Notes: generated from the letters alone by a model not told the origin. Shown: positions 10,591 to 20,873, counted from the stretch's first letter. The stretch is 64,000 nucleotides of DNA from Paulinella micropora (GCA_009731375.1 BJOX01000008.1:730420-794419), one strand, 5' to 3'. Made by a program: numbers and translations.

Positions 10591-11348
10591 ACGTAAGCTT
10601 GCGTGCCCCGCCCAAGCGCCGTGATAGGACGGCCGAGGCGAAGGGTAATCCCGATCAGCCGATCCCGGCTGCGGAGAATAACGCGGCTACGGCACCCAGC
10701 CAGGAGGAAATGGACGTCGACCAAGACGACGGATCCTCTCCGGCAGTTATAGCTCCGCGGCCGGACATACATCCGCAGACCGAACAGGAGGAAAAGGCAG
10801 CTGTTGTCCCTCAGCGCCCGCCGAGCGAGTCCAAGCTCAAGAAAGGCGAGGACGCTAAGACCATCTATTGGCACGTGGGGAAAATATACCTACTTCGCCC
10901 ACCGGAGGCCCACGTAGGCGACGATTGCCTAAACGACTTCTTCCTAATGAAAGTCCGGGAATGCGAACCGAAGGTCCGCGCCACACGGGTACACAAAGTA
11001 ACCAAGGCCGAACCGCCCATCCTCCAGTTTTATCGGTCACACCAAGACCTTGACAATCCTGAGTCCCGAATATTCTATCCAGTATATAGAGACGGGAAGA
11101 ACGTCGAAACGTTCTGGAAGGGCATTACCGATAAATCGCCTGGATACAAACCATGGCAGATACAGGGGTGGCCGCGCATGGTGATAGATTACCCGTTCGA
11201 CCTCCAACACGGCCGAATCCCAATCAGGGTATGGGACGAGATAGCCGCGGAAGGCATCTCCACCGATCTCATAGGGGCACCAGCACCGGGTAAATACAAA
11301 CCTGGTAGGCTTGGCCAAGCGGCTAAATCCAAACAGGGTCGAAAGTAG
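10536..11348 (+). pseudogene. Element A integrase C-terminal extension domain
   Basis: The first ATG in this frame is 10566, but homology with element B (LLxxxExxxxAxxxL) begins around 10545, upstream of it, showing that the frame is a frameshifted continuation of integrase and not an independent gene. A disordered linker (~residues 20-100) is followed by a ~150-residue domain shared with B 44060-44550. Shared motifs are W-x-K/G-x3-YL-RP, HVxDDxLxDxxLMxV, PILQFxRS, YxPVYxDxKxxExW, PRxVxDxPFxLxxGxIPxxxWD and PxPGK. It is not a chromodomain by eye. Function unknown; a role in target choice or binding a host factor would be typical for this position. Confidence 0.8.
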
Positions 11349-12072
11349 TCGAGTTGATGATCGATGAAATGCATACGAATTCGGGTAGTATAGAGATACC
11401 GGGCACAACCGCACCACGCGGAAACCTAGCCACTCCTACACTAGGGACACACCCGCCGATATCTCTATCTTATCTAAAATACTACCTAGGTCTGCTCTTC
11501 TACGGGAGAGAAGGGATAGGACCTAACTTGATATGACAAACGGGAAAAATGACCCTGCCCCGCCTGCCGTGGGGTGCGACGGCCCTGAAGGTATCTTGGC
11601 GGGTCGGTAGTTGGTGTTGCCGCCATGGGTTGGAATAATATCAGGCTAGCTCAACCTAGCCATTGCACATCACACTCGCCTCCTCTCGAGTTGTCATTCC
11701 GCCTCTCGCGGCTCTGACATGTGTAGGGTGTGATAGATTATTCCCCACAGAATGTCATGTCATTTATGTCAAGCCCCCTCAATCCTGTTGTTTGGGTGGA
11801 AGGTTGAAACATACCACGAGCCATAAGCATATATACTCCATTCATGCACTTAAGTGTCCCTATTCCGAAACAGCCCGATTCCTATATAATCCCGAGGCAA
11901 CAAGTACGGACAGGCGAAGGGACCCAAGGGCTCATGTCGCGCCCAAATCCCCCTGTTGACAAGTACATAAGTAAGCAAGTGTGCAAAGACGACAAACATC
12001 CAAATCCACACGACAAACACACTTACTTTACTCAAAATCTTGGCTCAACAATTCCTAAAATAACTTATAAGT
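11349..12072 (+). other. Element A spacer between pol and accessory genes
   Basis: About 720 bp with no convincing reading frame and no recognised repeat. It could hold a splice acceptor or internal promoter for the downstream frames, but I see nothing decisive. Confidence 0.4.
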
Positions 12073-13206
12073 ATGTCTCCTGTAGGCATGGAAAAAGCCC
12101 TGGAGCTATATCTAGCGTTCCTATTAGCGTGCGTGGCGTCAGTGTGCGTTATCGTGGTGGTCCATTTGCTCATGCAAGCCATCGCGGTCGATAGGGGGAA
12201 AGCATCGGAACAACGGCAGGAAGGCCAGTCGATAGCAGGGGTACCGCCGGAGGCCAAACAACCGCCTGGGTCCCAATTGCCTATGTCGGAGAGCCCCAGG
12301 TTTACCAACCCATCACACAAACGACACAAAGCAACGCACTCGGAAGATGAGGGAGCCGGAGACTTTCCGGAGGGCCTTACCCAACCCCGCCCGAGCACAA
12401 GCGCGTCCAATAGCCCACCCAGCAACACACACAATCTTTCGCCTACCGAGGCCCAGTATGCCCGCATGAGTTCGAAGGAAGTAGCAGCACTGGCTAGTAC
12501 TGCGAACACACCTCCCTCTCCACCAACGGACGAGGATGTCGACCCGGAGGGTATAACCGCCCTACCAGAGGAAGACGACGAACCATGGCATATGCCGGAC
12601 GAGTTCGACCAATCGGACACCGCATACGAAACGGGGGAAGATAGTGATCCTGATGTGTTGGCGCGCAACCGAGCAAAGCGACACATAAAGGCCCGCCGCC
12701 ACTATTGGCGACGATTCGGCAGCCAAGACAAAACCGTACCTGACAAATACAGCGACGGGTTGAACCCGGTTGAGGAGTCAAAACCCGTTCCTGCGGTAAC
12801 CGATTTGGAATATCAGCACCACCGCTGTCCACCGCCCGAAGAACCCCGACATTGGGGCAGGAACGAGGAGTTTGTGGCATACTTCCACAAAACTGACGAC
12901 CTCCCGTACGTATACGGCCCGATCGACCGACCTGTATATTGTCACGGGGGCAAATGGGTACGGTCGAACACTTACCGACTCGTTCGATGGGAAACCAAGG
13001 AAGGGAAACCCAAAGCTCCTCCTTCCAGCCCGCCCCATAGGGTCAACTACGATAACATCAACCGATTGATGATGCCCTATCGAATTTCGGAGCACAATAT
13101 GCTACGGGGGGTGGATCCGCACCTTCATCAAATAGCGGTTGAACGCGAAGAGCTCTCTAGGCCCGTTCGATACGCATTTGACCGGGACGGACCCTCACCT
13201 ATTTGA
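12073..13206 (+). CDS. Element A accessory protein 1: N-terminally membrane-anchored, acidic protein
   Basis: 377 codons from an ATG. Residues 8-38 form one strong hydrophobic segment (LELYLAFLLACVASVCVIVV core), followed by Lys/Arg, as in a signal anchor. Residues 40-200 are Pro/Ser/Glu/Asp-rich and probably disordered. A basic stretch (NRAKRHIKARRHYWRR) lies near 195-215. The C-terminal third has conserved-looking Trp/Tyr/Pro motifs such as PVYCHGGKWVRSNTYRLVRW. The position after pol is where env genes lie in some gypsy-type elements, but there is no C-terminal membrane anchor and no fusion-peptide or furin-like site that I can see, so I do not call it envelope. The next frame begins in the +1 phase before this one ends. 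Confidence 0.6.
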   Translation: MSPVGMEKALELYLAFLLACVASVCVIVVVHLLMQAIAVDRGKASEQRQEGQSIAGVPPEAKQPPGSQLPMSESPRFTNPSHKRHKATHSEDEGAGDFPEGLTQPRPSTSASNSPPSNTHNLSPTEAQYARMSSKEVAALASTANTPPSPPTDEDVDPEGITALPEEDDEPWHMPDEFDQSDTAYETGEDSDPDVLARNRAKRHIKARRHYWRRFGSQDKTVPDKYSDGLNPVEESKPVPAVTDLEYQHHRCPPPEEPRHWGRNEEFVAYFHKTDDLPYVYGPIDRPVYCHGGKWVRSNTYRLVRWETKEGKPKAPPSSPPHRVNYDNINRLMMPYRISEHNMLRGVDPHLHQIAVEREELSRPVRYAFDRDGPSPI

Positions 13207-13944
13207 GGAGTCACCAGCCAAGGGAGTCGTACTTGAAGGGAGAGTGCCCACACCGCCCCCACCACTGATGGATGAGAGAGGTGTCTGGTCCAACAACCCG
13301 AGCTGTTCCTACATGGACACGGACGCAAACCTCCTCATGGTGACCTGTTGCGGGCTGAACTCGGTGGCGGTTAATGGATCGTACGCCTGCAACCGCATAT
13401 GGACCTTACCCTCTGACATTTACACGTCACCAGAGCGTAACGGACCGCACCTCTGTCCGGAACACACGCTCACCTACAAGAGGCGGGAAAGGAAATTCCC
13501 GTTCACGAACCCAGCGCATGTTCCCCCAGGACCGCCAACCTGGCGCGCTCACGAAAATCCACTCCCACACGTGGAATCATACGTCCCTATCCCGAACGAC
13601 CCTACAACGCTAACCGAGGCGGAGTGGGCGTTAACTCGTTCCATAATGGGCTGGACTAGCTTGTCCGACCAACAAAGGGCGTGTGTGCTCCGATTCTATG
13701 GCATAAACGCGCAGCCCAAACATCTCTTGGAACCCTATGAGCTCCGAAGGCTCCGATGGCCACAAATGGACATCAATTGCTACTACTACCTCCTGGAGGA
13801 AGCGGGTGTACCCCTTCCGGAGGAAGTAAAAGCATACCGGGCCTATCACCTAAGAAAGGGCCACCTCGCCTGATAATGGTCGGGGACGAGTTGCGCCGAT
13901 TCCTGGAGGCTCTCGGCCTACCCCACGAGGAGAGTGCAACATAA
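13139..13944 (+). pseudogene. Element A accessory protein 2: Cys-rich protein
   Basis: The main frame is 13139-13873 (+1 to accessory 1). The protein-like part starts near 13200 (FEESPAKG), so the upstream ATG may not be its real start; it could be a continuation of accessory 1. A Cys cluster (TCCGLNSV, SYACNRIW, HLCPEH) within ~45 residues suggests zinc binding. The C-terminal ~100 residues (from VESYVPIP) match the minus-strand A' copy at 48118-47729 closely: EWALTR, GWxSLSDQQRA, LRFY, YELRRLRW, AYRAYHLRKG. In A' the protein continues to EESAQ-stop. In A that tail (GDELRRFLEALG...EESAT-stop at 13944) is in another phase, so A has a frameshift near 13855. Confidence 0.62.
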
Positions 13945-14639
13945 CCGTCTCTCCTCACCTTATCAAGATATATCCCCATATACATACCTAACCTTCGCCC
14001 TCCTACCTGGGCGGAGTTACTATCGTCCCCGGCCCCCTATGACTCCCGCCCGATTCCAGGGAGCGGCACGGCTGCGGCAAAGACATTACCTCCGTTTTCG
14101 CCAAGAACACATGGCGACATGGCTCATAGCCGTTCGCTATAGTTTCTTGCGGAACGGCCATGGGTACCTACCTAATGTCGTGCCCAGTGATGGCGATCCA
14201 AGACCTACCGACCCTCGACGCCTCCAACCATTGGGCGGAGAGATGGGCCAGACACTTCCGTCACCACGCCCGTCCAGAATGGGATGGCGCGGTACAAGAC
14301 GTGGAGTTCCAATGGCACCAGGCAACAACGCCGTTGGATTATATATATCGATATCACTCTCGACATTGTTACCCCCGATGGGAACAAGTGTACGAATATA
14401 AACTCGGGGCCATTATACGACAACTATACCGTGAGTATAAACCACCGCAATTATCTATCCAACCGTTCGAGCTCTCCGACGACGAACGGAAGATGATTCG
14501 GATCCAACTCGATCACGAGCGTGACGATCCTCCCCTCGACCAAATCGAGGAACGTCCTCGCGGCCGCTCTCCCTCCCAGTCCAGCACTGAGGACAATTTC
14601 ACCCGATATGTGGAAGCGGACGAGAATGACGAGTTTTGA
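13934..14639 (+). pseudogene. Element A accessory protein 3 (one-base frameshift)
   Basis: Two overlapping frames, 13934-14401 and 14160-14639, together match the single open frame 47608-47036 (minus) of A'. The alignment shows A with one extra base near 14236, after the CCTCCAA block, where A' reads straight through. Shared motifs are RLRQRHYLRF, QEHMA-WLIA-RY, RNGHGYL, RHCYPRWEQVYEYKLG and PFELSDDER, then I-RIQLDHERD. The protein is basic and aromatic-rich in the first part and acidic and disordered at the C-terminus. The start is uncertain: an ATG at 14039 is absent from A' at the equivalent place, so it may be translated from a spliced or recoded mRNA. No family recognised. Confidence 0.62.
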
Positions 14640-15680
14640 GACCCTCCAAAAGGGGTTGTATATATCTCCATAGACACTTCTGACAATAACTTCCAGCTGG
14701 CTCGATTCAATTGTATATATCTATACAAAAAAAAGTCCACCAAGGACACGAAAAATGAAACAAACATCTACACTGGCAAAGCGCCCGTTCATTCCAACAA
14801 ATGGACGATCTACGAGCAAGTTCATTATCCACCTAAGCGCTGATGAATCTGCTCATAGATCTGGGGATCGCGCTCCACACCTCTGTCCTATGACAGGGAT
14901 TCAGGAAGCATACTGAACATATCTCACCTGTTCTTCCCGTCCGTGGGTCAGATTGGGTGAAGTATCTATTCCAGTCTTATGGTCTCCCAGCCAGAGAACC
15001 CGACCGATTTGCGGAGTTCACTTGGAGAACACATTCATCCCAACCTTTCCAATTAGGGCAGATGTGGTGAAGATGTTGCCACACGGTCAAGTCCGAGGCG
15101 CGCTGTGAGAGCTTGCACCAGCAGTATACCCGCCAGAGGTTCTACTGTTGGACCAAATGCAAAACCGTCCTGGCGTTCACTTGGGGAAGACATTCATCCC
15201 AACCTTTCCAATTAGGGCAGCTGGGATGAAGGCCTTATCACAACCTGACCATGTCTGACCTCCGTCCCACCCAGCGGGAATCCAAAGGAGTGTTGATAAG
15301 GGTACGAAGTGAGGTTGAGTAAGCAAAGACTTTACTTCAGACCCCGAGCCCGGCCTATTCGGGAAGAGCCAGAACACACGAAGTTACTCCTCACATTTGT
15401 ATGACAAGGGTCATCAAGGGGGGGGGGGAAGTGTAGAGCGAAATTCAAAATTCAAATTTGAGAATTAAACCAAAAATCAAATTTGAATTTCACTTATCTT
15501 TCCGAAATCCAAATCTTTCGGAGTAACGCCTACAGATACACTTCTTTCCTTCAATCGCGTATCTGATTCCTAGAAGGAAAAGAAGACTTCCATTTCGAGG
15601 CCAATTCTCGATAGCCAACATATTCCTTCCGCCCATATCTACCGCTCTACTCCTATTTCATGGGGGTTATCGGATAAACC
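14640..15680 (+). other. Element A 3' untranslated region
   Basis: No credible coding frame. A 50-bp direct repeat (GTTCACTTGG ... ACATTCATCCCAACC ... TTAGGGCAG) occurs at about 15015-15063 and 15175-15222. A G10 run at 15420-15429 precedes a short AT-rich inverted repeat (ATTCAAATTTGAGA / ATCAAATTTGAATTT) at 15450-15492. The G-run plus AT inverted repeat is also present in A' (46242-46295, reverse strand), so it is a conserved part of the element. Confidence 0.55.
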
Positions 15681-15692
15681 GGGGAGGGAGGA
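15681..15692 (+). other. Element A polypurine tract
   Basis: GGGGAGGGAGGA lies directly before the 3' LTR. This is the expected second-strand primer site and helps fix the LTR start. Confidence 0.75.
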
Positions 15693-15693
15693 T

Positions 15694-15848
15694 TTTAGGC
15701 GCAGATAGGTAAATATGTGCTACTTTAATAATACCAGGTATTAAGCCGGACATATTACGAAGCTCTTCCCAACAGTAATCACATTGTAGACAGGCAGCGA
15801 TAGTATTATTAAAAAGGACCGTTACACTTTTTAGCCCGCATTATATTA
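15694..15848 (+). repeat. Element A 3' LTR, truncated
   Basis: It matches the first ~155 bp of the 5' LTR (43-198) with about seven substitutions, including TT for TG at the start. It breaks off at TTATATTA where element B' begins with TGTAGGCATC. The rest of this LTR is not in the window. Confidence 0.88.
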
Positions 15849-16278
15849 TGTAGGCATCACCCCCCGGATAGCCGGTAAAAAGTACCTTTTCCTGGTGACA
15901 GGTGCACCAGCTTGTTTTTAAGTATTATTTGTCCGGATTGGACCTGATGCCATTTTATTCCTGGTCTGTTGCCGTTTTCCTTTTTGGCTTCACTGAGCTA
16001 ATATAACGAGACATCATTCTCATTCTTGAGGACTGTGTTTGGTTGTATTACTGACTTTTTACGAGCTATCGTTGGGGGCACTACATTTGGAGTCCACATC
16101 ACTAGGGTGATTTCTTTCTGCTTTGCCATGCATGCAACAGAGTGAATTTTCACTGACCTGTCTCACACGGGGACGTCAGACGAAAACAAATACTCCAACA
16201 CAGCTCCCTCATAACTCTTTCACAAAACAAATAATTTGATTGGTCTCAAGCAGGTGTCTCGTACCCTCTAGCCCAATC
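15849..16278 (+). repeat. B' 5' LTR (15849-16085) and leader start with PBS
   Basis: The LTR is TGTAGGCATC...GGCACTACA, 237 bp, the same length as in element B at 35022. The PBS TGGAGTCCACATCAC begins at 16088. The sequence follows B 35022-35451 with few changes, up to AGCCCAATC where the N-gap starts. Confidence 0.9.
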
Positions 16279-16288
16279 NNNNNNNNNN
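16279..16288. other. 10-N gap
   Basis: It joins B-type leader to mid-pol sequence. In element B these two sequences are about 7 kb apart. Confidence 0.95.
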
Positions 16289-18371
16289 GATGACGAAAGC
16301 GATCAAAGATCAGATGAAGGAGATGGGATGGAGAGATGGTCTACTGTGGTACAAGGGCCTTAGTAGACAGAAGAGTGAAGGAACACACACAAAACACAAA
16401 CAAGCATAGGGACATCTGAGACGATTTATATTTGTCGCAGCCCACAATTGCCCACTTTTGGCGCATCCGGGTCGACAACGAACTCATATGTTCGTAGCGA
16501 GGCGATTCTGGTGGAAGAAGATGAAGGAGGAGATAGATCAGGCGGTGGATGCATGCATCCCGTGCAAGATAAACAAAACACCACTGAAGGCAAATTTCGG
16601 CCTGATTGGCGAATTTCCTCTTCATGCGGGGATGTTTGAGTTTATACACATTGATCATGTGGGACCTTTCCCAGAATCGAAGGATGGTTACAAATACCTC
16701 CTTACGGCTATTGACAGAGCCACCAACTATGTGTGGATCATCCCTGTCAAAGACGTTACCGGCAAGACGACGGCCGAGGCGCTGATCGATAGGATCATCT
16801 CACAGATCGGAGTACCAAGAAAGATATGTTCTGATCGAGGCTCGGACTTTAATAACGAGGTCATCGACAAACTATCTAAGTATTACGGGATGAAATGGCA
16901 ATATGTTACTGCCTATAACCCGCGAGCAAATGGGAAAATCGAGCGGGTACACAGACCCCTCAAAGCCTCGCTAAAGATGTATTGCACGAAGAAGGAGAAT
17001 CAAAGAGCATGGGTCGAGGCAGCACCATCATTTGCGTTTGCAATGAACTGTCTACCCTCTACGGCGTTAGGAGGCTCGAAGAGCTCAATCTCGCCATATC
17101 AGTTAGTATATGGGCGTGAGCCTGATATCCCGACTTCGCTCCTTCACCCAAAAGACACTTGGGCGGATGCGGATGAGTTGTTTGGGATGAGACTTAGAGT
17201 GAAGATGGAGGCGGAACAAATAGTCAGGGCGCATAGAGAGGCGGAGCGCCGAAAGACTGATGCTGAAGGGGTGCGACAAGCGCACTTGGATCAGATCAAG
17301 TTCCAGGTCGGGGATATTGTACTATTGTACCATCCTCAAGTCCCGAAGGGAGTCAGCTCTAAGCTGTTCACTCACTGGAAAGGACCTTATCAGATTATGG
17401 AACAGACGGGACCTCTGAATTACAAGATCAGGGGTAGAGGGAAGGTGCAAATTGTGAATGTAAGAAGGCTGATTAAGTATGATCCCTTCTTACTGGAAGA
17501 TGAATCCGTTGAGGAGGCGTTAAAACGGATGAAGGATGATTTCAAAGAGGTGCCGCCCATCCACAAGGAGGCTGGCATAGACCAAGACGATGCTTATCGG
17601 GCACCGATAGCTGAGAAGGAGGAGAGTGAGGTGGACAGCAAGGAGAAGACTGACCGCATAAGCGCGGTGGGGACTCAGTCCAAGTCTCCGCGAGAGCATA
17701 GCGGAAAGAAGGAGAAGATCACAGAGGCGCAGCTAAGGAGAGCGCGGAATGATCTTATCAACGACCAACCGAGGAAGGCGATGAGGTCGATGAGATCAAA
17801 GGACGTCCACCAGGAGGAGGAGGGGACGGACACTGACCCAAACGCGGGCAACGTTGAGATTGTCCATGAGCGATGGAAGGAAGGCGATGCGATAGCAACC
17901 ATCGCATGGGTGAAAAATGTTTTCTATCTGATGAGACCAGCGGAACAACATGTCGCTGATGACACTCTCTCAGACTTATACTTGATGCGGGTCGTGGCGG
18001 TCCCACGACAGATGCGTGTCACACGGACACTCAAAATATCATCAGCCGCAAAGATAGTACAACCGATACTCCAGTTCTGGAGAAGTATGGACCCGGTTGA
18101 GGATCCAAAGGCAAGACATTATCTGCCAGTATATAAAGACGCAAAAAGTCTCGAGACATGGGATGATACAATTACTCCCAGAGACAAGGATTACACTGCG
18201 TGGACCATTCAGACACTGCCAAGAGGAGTGCTTGATGTCCCTTTTGAATTATCGTTGGGCGGAATCCCTAATAAGATCTGGGACATTCTCGAACAGTCAA
18301 AGTTCGATCTGACTTTTGTTGGTGGTCCTCCACCAGGCAAAGAAATCCGCGCCAGACGACGAAGGCAGTGA
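16289..18371 (+). pseudogene. pol: B' integrase and C-terminal extension (partial pol, chimeric 5' end)
   Basis: 16289-16361 matches B pol 42468-42540. 16363-16413 is a piece of the B leader (matches 35538-35585) in place of pol 42541-42592. From 16415 to the stop at 18369-18371 it is nearly identical to B 42594-44550. From 16458 there are 637 open codons: end of the HHCC domain (RFWWKKMKEE, CIPC), the DDE core (HIDHVGP, SDRGSDF, NGKIERVHR), GPY/F and the full C-terminal extension. The near identity over 1.9 kb shows either very recent amplification or collapsed assembly. Confidence 0.88.
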
Positions 18372-18868
18372 CAAAGAAACTATTTTTCTTTATGCGTCTC
18401 AAATAAACTGATTGATTGCCCACGGCGTATCATGATTTGATCATGCATCATCAGTTATCAATATGAATATTAAAAAGAGTCAGTGATATAACTTGGCATT
18501 CGATCGCAACATACGAGTGCGAAAGGTCGATCGACACTGATACTACACCGTATACGGGGATCGCTAGTGTATTGAGCGATGGTGTTCCCGGATATGACCC
18601 TCTTGCAAGTCCTGGGATGATGTTCTGAAAAAATTAAATGTTCTCTGAACTTCCATTAAGTTATTTTTTTACGATACATTATATAATGTTGTACCTGTGC
18701 ATGGTCAATCTCTACTTGTGTCGGTATATCGCAGGGTTCGGTACTTACACCCCGACTTCGGATATAGTTACTAGGACTGGCCCCCTAGTACTATATTATA
18801 GGATATCCGCTTTAGACAAGGGTGTGTCATTAAAAAGACCATGTATTTACCGTCGGATCTTAGTGTGG

Positions 18869-18933
<65 letters not shown>

Positions 18934-19340
18934 ATATCTGAGGCGTACTGATGCAGCTAATAGCATATCCTCAACTGACATAAGCCTCCAATACCCTTGT
19001 TCGAGGTCCTCCACCCCCCCGTGTCAGTCTCTCGCCTGATGATCGGGGCCACCGATGGAGCTCCTGAGGGCAAGACTGCACTAAGCCGAGGTTATTCCGC
19101 AGTCCCAGCAACCTCTTGCAAGACGTCACCGAATGTGCAAGTGCATACACCAATCGCGGTTGCTAGAGCTGCCTCGAAACCCCACCCATAACAATCTGGT
19201 GTCTGCTGTGTCCTGGGCTATCAACCAGCATATGCGCAGTTTAAGATCTTTTACGCGCGCAACGACCCTCCTCCCCAGCATCTACCACCAAAGTGTTATG
19301 AGTTGGCGTCACAGTTTAACGCATTGAAGCCATTGAGCTG
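18372..19340 (+). repeat. B' 3' region with (AAT)n and AAT-flanked insert
   Basis: It is nearly identical to B 44551-45510, including an (AAT)n run (18869-18931, longer than the 45048-45098 run in B) and the ~410-bp insert that follows it. No credible gene. Confidence 0.8.
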
Positions 19341-19403
19341 AATAATAATAATAATAATAATATATTTCTATTAAAACAGTGTTTGGTAAAAAATAAATAA
19401 ATA

Positions 19404-19518
19404 ATAATAATAATAGTGCTTCTCTGTCAATGGCTGATGCAAATCTGCACATGCGCCTCCATCGTCTCACCCGTGAGGGGAGTACGAAGAATTGACGATA
19501 AGCTCTAATGACACCCCC
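19404..19518 (-). mobile_element. SINE copy 1 (3' part only, cut by gap)
   Basis: It matches the 3' body of the SINEs at 19692 and 20017 (CTTCTCTGTCAATGGCTGAT to TGACACCCC) with an AAT tail on its left, so it lies on the minus strand. Its 5' head would be inside the N-gap 19519-19691. Confidence 0.72.
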
Positions 19519-19691
19519 NNNNNNNNNNNNNNNNNNNNNNNNNNNNNNNNNNNNNNNNNNNNNNNNNNNNNNNNNNNNNNNNNNNNNNNNNNNNNNNNNN
19601 NNNNNNNNNNNNNNNNNNNNNNNNNNNNNNNNNNNNNNNNNNNNNNNNNNNNNNNNNNNNNNNNNNNNNNNNNNNNNNNNNNNNNNNNNNN
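19519..19691. other. 173-N gap inside the SINE array
   Basis: The gap sits between two nearly identical SINE copies, the expected place for an assembly break. Confidence 0.95.
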
Positions 19692-19968
19692 ATAATAATA
19701 ATAGTGCTTCTCTGTCAATGGCTGATGCATTCTGCACATGCGCCTCCATCGTCTCACCCGTGAGGGGAGTACGAAGAATTGACGATAAGCTCTAATGACA
19801 CCCCGCAAGGGCAGTTCCAACACTTCCAGACGGGCCGGTATGTTCAATGAAAATACTGGTCCAGAAATAGACCGGTATGTTCAATGAAAATACTGGTGGC
19901 ACCGACGGGAATCGAACTGGCGACAGGGCCCAGATGGTAGAACTTGACCACTGGGCTATCACGGTGTC
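19692..19968 (-). mobile_element. tRNA-derived SINE, copy 2
   Basis: Read on the minus strand it starts at 19968 with a 71-nt tRNA-like head (19898-19968). The ends GACACCG and CGGTGCC pair at six of seven positions. An A-box-like TAGCCCAGTGG and a B-box-like AGTTCGATTCC are present at tRNA spacing. The body contains two copies of a ~30-nt motif (CCAGTATTTTCATTGAACAT) and ends in a (TTA)n tail at the left. It would be transcribed by RNA polymerase III and mobilised by a LINE. A functional tRNA gene is unlikely because the T-stem pairs poorly and the head is fused to a body. Confidence 0.78.
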
Positions 19969-19969
19969 C

Positions 19970-20008
<39 letters not shown>

Positions 20009-20284
20009 GTGATAATAGTGCTTCTCTGTCAATGGCTGATGCATTTCTGCACATGCGCCTCCATCGTCTCACCCGTGAGGGGAGTACGAAGAATTGACGA
20101 TAAGCTCTAATGACACCCCCGCAAGGGCAGTTCCAACACTTCCAGACGGGCCGGTATGTTCAATGAAAATACTGGTCCAGAAATAGACCGGTATGTTCAA
20201 TGAAAATACTGGTGGCACCGACGGGAATCCAACTGGCGACAGGGCCCAGATGGTAGAACTTGACCACTGGGCTATCACGGTGTC
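19969..20284 (-). mobile_element. tRNA-derived SINE, copy 3
   Basis: The tRNA-like head is at 20214-20284, the body at about 20019-20213 and the AAT tail at 19970-20018. It differs from copy 2 mainly by a G-to-C change in the B-box-like site (TTCGA to TTGGA). It is arranged head-to-tail with copies 1 and 2, separated only by AAT tails. Confidence 0.78.
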
Positions 20285-20309
20285 AATAATAATAATAACA
20301 ATAATAATC

Positions 20310-20341
<32 letters not shown>

Positions 20342-20462
20342 CTTCACTGAGGTCAACAATCATGACGAACGTTAGCACTACGACTAACCGGCGGTAGCCT
20401 TTGAACAGTCAGATCAAAGTTTGAGGATTTTCACCTATCACTCGGTCTACGTCAGCAAGAAA
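20285..20462. other. AAT run and short unique spacer
   Basis: AAT repeats to about 20340, then ~120 bp with no recognised feature. Confidence 0.5.
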
Positions 20463-20754
20463 AAACTATCAACTTTTTTCCACATACATACATGCATGCA
20501 TACAGACATACATTACAATTACCATTACAATTACCATTACCATTACCATTACCATTACCATTACCATGACCATTACATTACATTACATTACATTACATTA
20601 CATACATACATACATACATTACATTACATTACATTACATTACATTACATACATACATACATACATACATAACATAACATAACACAGCATAACACAGCATA
20701 CAAACATAGATACATACATACATACATATTTACATTACATTACATTATATTACA

Positions 20755-20785
<31 letters not shown>

Positions 20786-20873
20786 CATACATACACTACA
20801 TACATACATACATACATAGATACATAGATACATAGACACATAGACACATAGATACATCCATACATACATACAT
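20463..20873. repeat. CATTAC / CATA microsatellite array
   Basis: Interrupted runs of CATTAC, CATTA and CATA with short AACATAACACAG variants. The long open frames here are repeat translations, not genes. Confidence 0.9.

Larger units (their letters stand above)
43..15848 (+). mobile_element. Element A: giant Ty3/gypsy-type LTR retrotransposon with post-pol genes
   Basis: The order is LTR, PBS, leader, gag, protease, RT, RNase H, integrase, integrase C-terminal extension, three extra reading frames, polypurine tract and 3' LTR. Order protease-RT-RNaseH-integrase and the integrase GPY/F module place it with Ty3/gypsy (Metaviridae). The internal region alone is about 15.3 kb, far longer than the usual 4-8 kb. 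Frameshifts near 2820-2836, 8733-8800, 10535, 13855 and 14236 and an in-frame TAG at 9697 mean this copy is not intact. The 3' LTR is truncated at 15848 by element B'. Over the roughly 155 bp shared, the two LTRs differ at about seven positions, so the insertion is older than that of element B. Confidence 0.9.
15849..19340 (+). mobile_element. Element B': partial, rearranged copy of family B inserted in element A 3' LTR
   Basis: The 5' LTR and first 193 bp of leader match element B, then there is a 10-N gap, then the 3' part of pol and the B 3' region. gag, protease, RT and RNase H are missing. The copy loses homology at an AAT run near 19340. The deletion coincides with the gap and with a misplaced leader piece, so part of the damage is probably assembly error. 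Confidence 0.82.

Noticed and set aside
12073-13873. Calling the post-pol frames an env gene
   Set aside because: Only one N-terminal hydrophobic anchor; no C-terminal anchor, cleavage site or fusion-like segment seen. Position alone is not enough.
19898-20284. Functional tRNA genes
   Set aside because: Acceptor ends pair but the T-stem does not pair well, the sequence is fused to a conserved body with an AAT tail, and copies are repeated; SINE heads explain it better.
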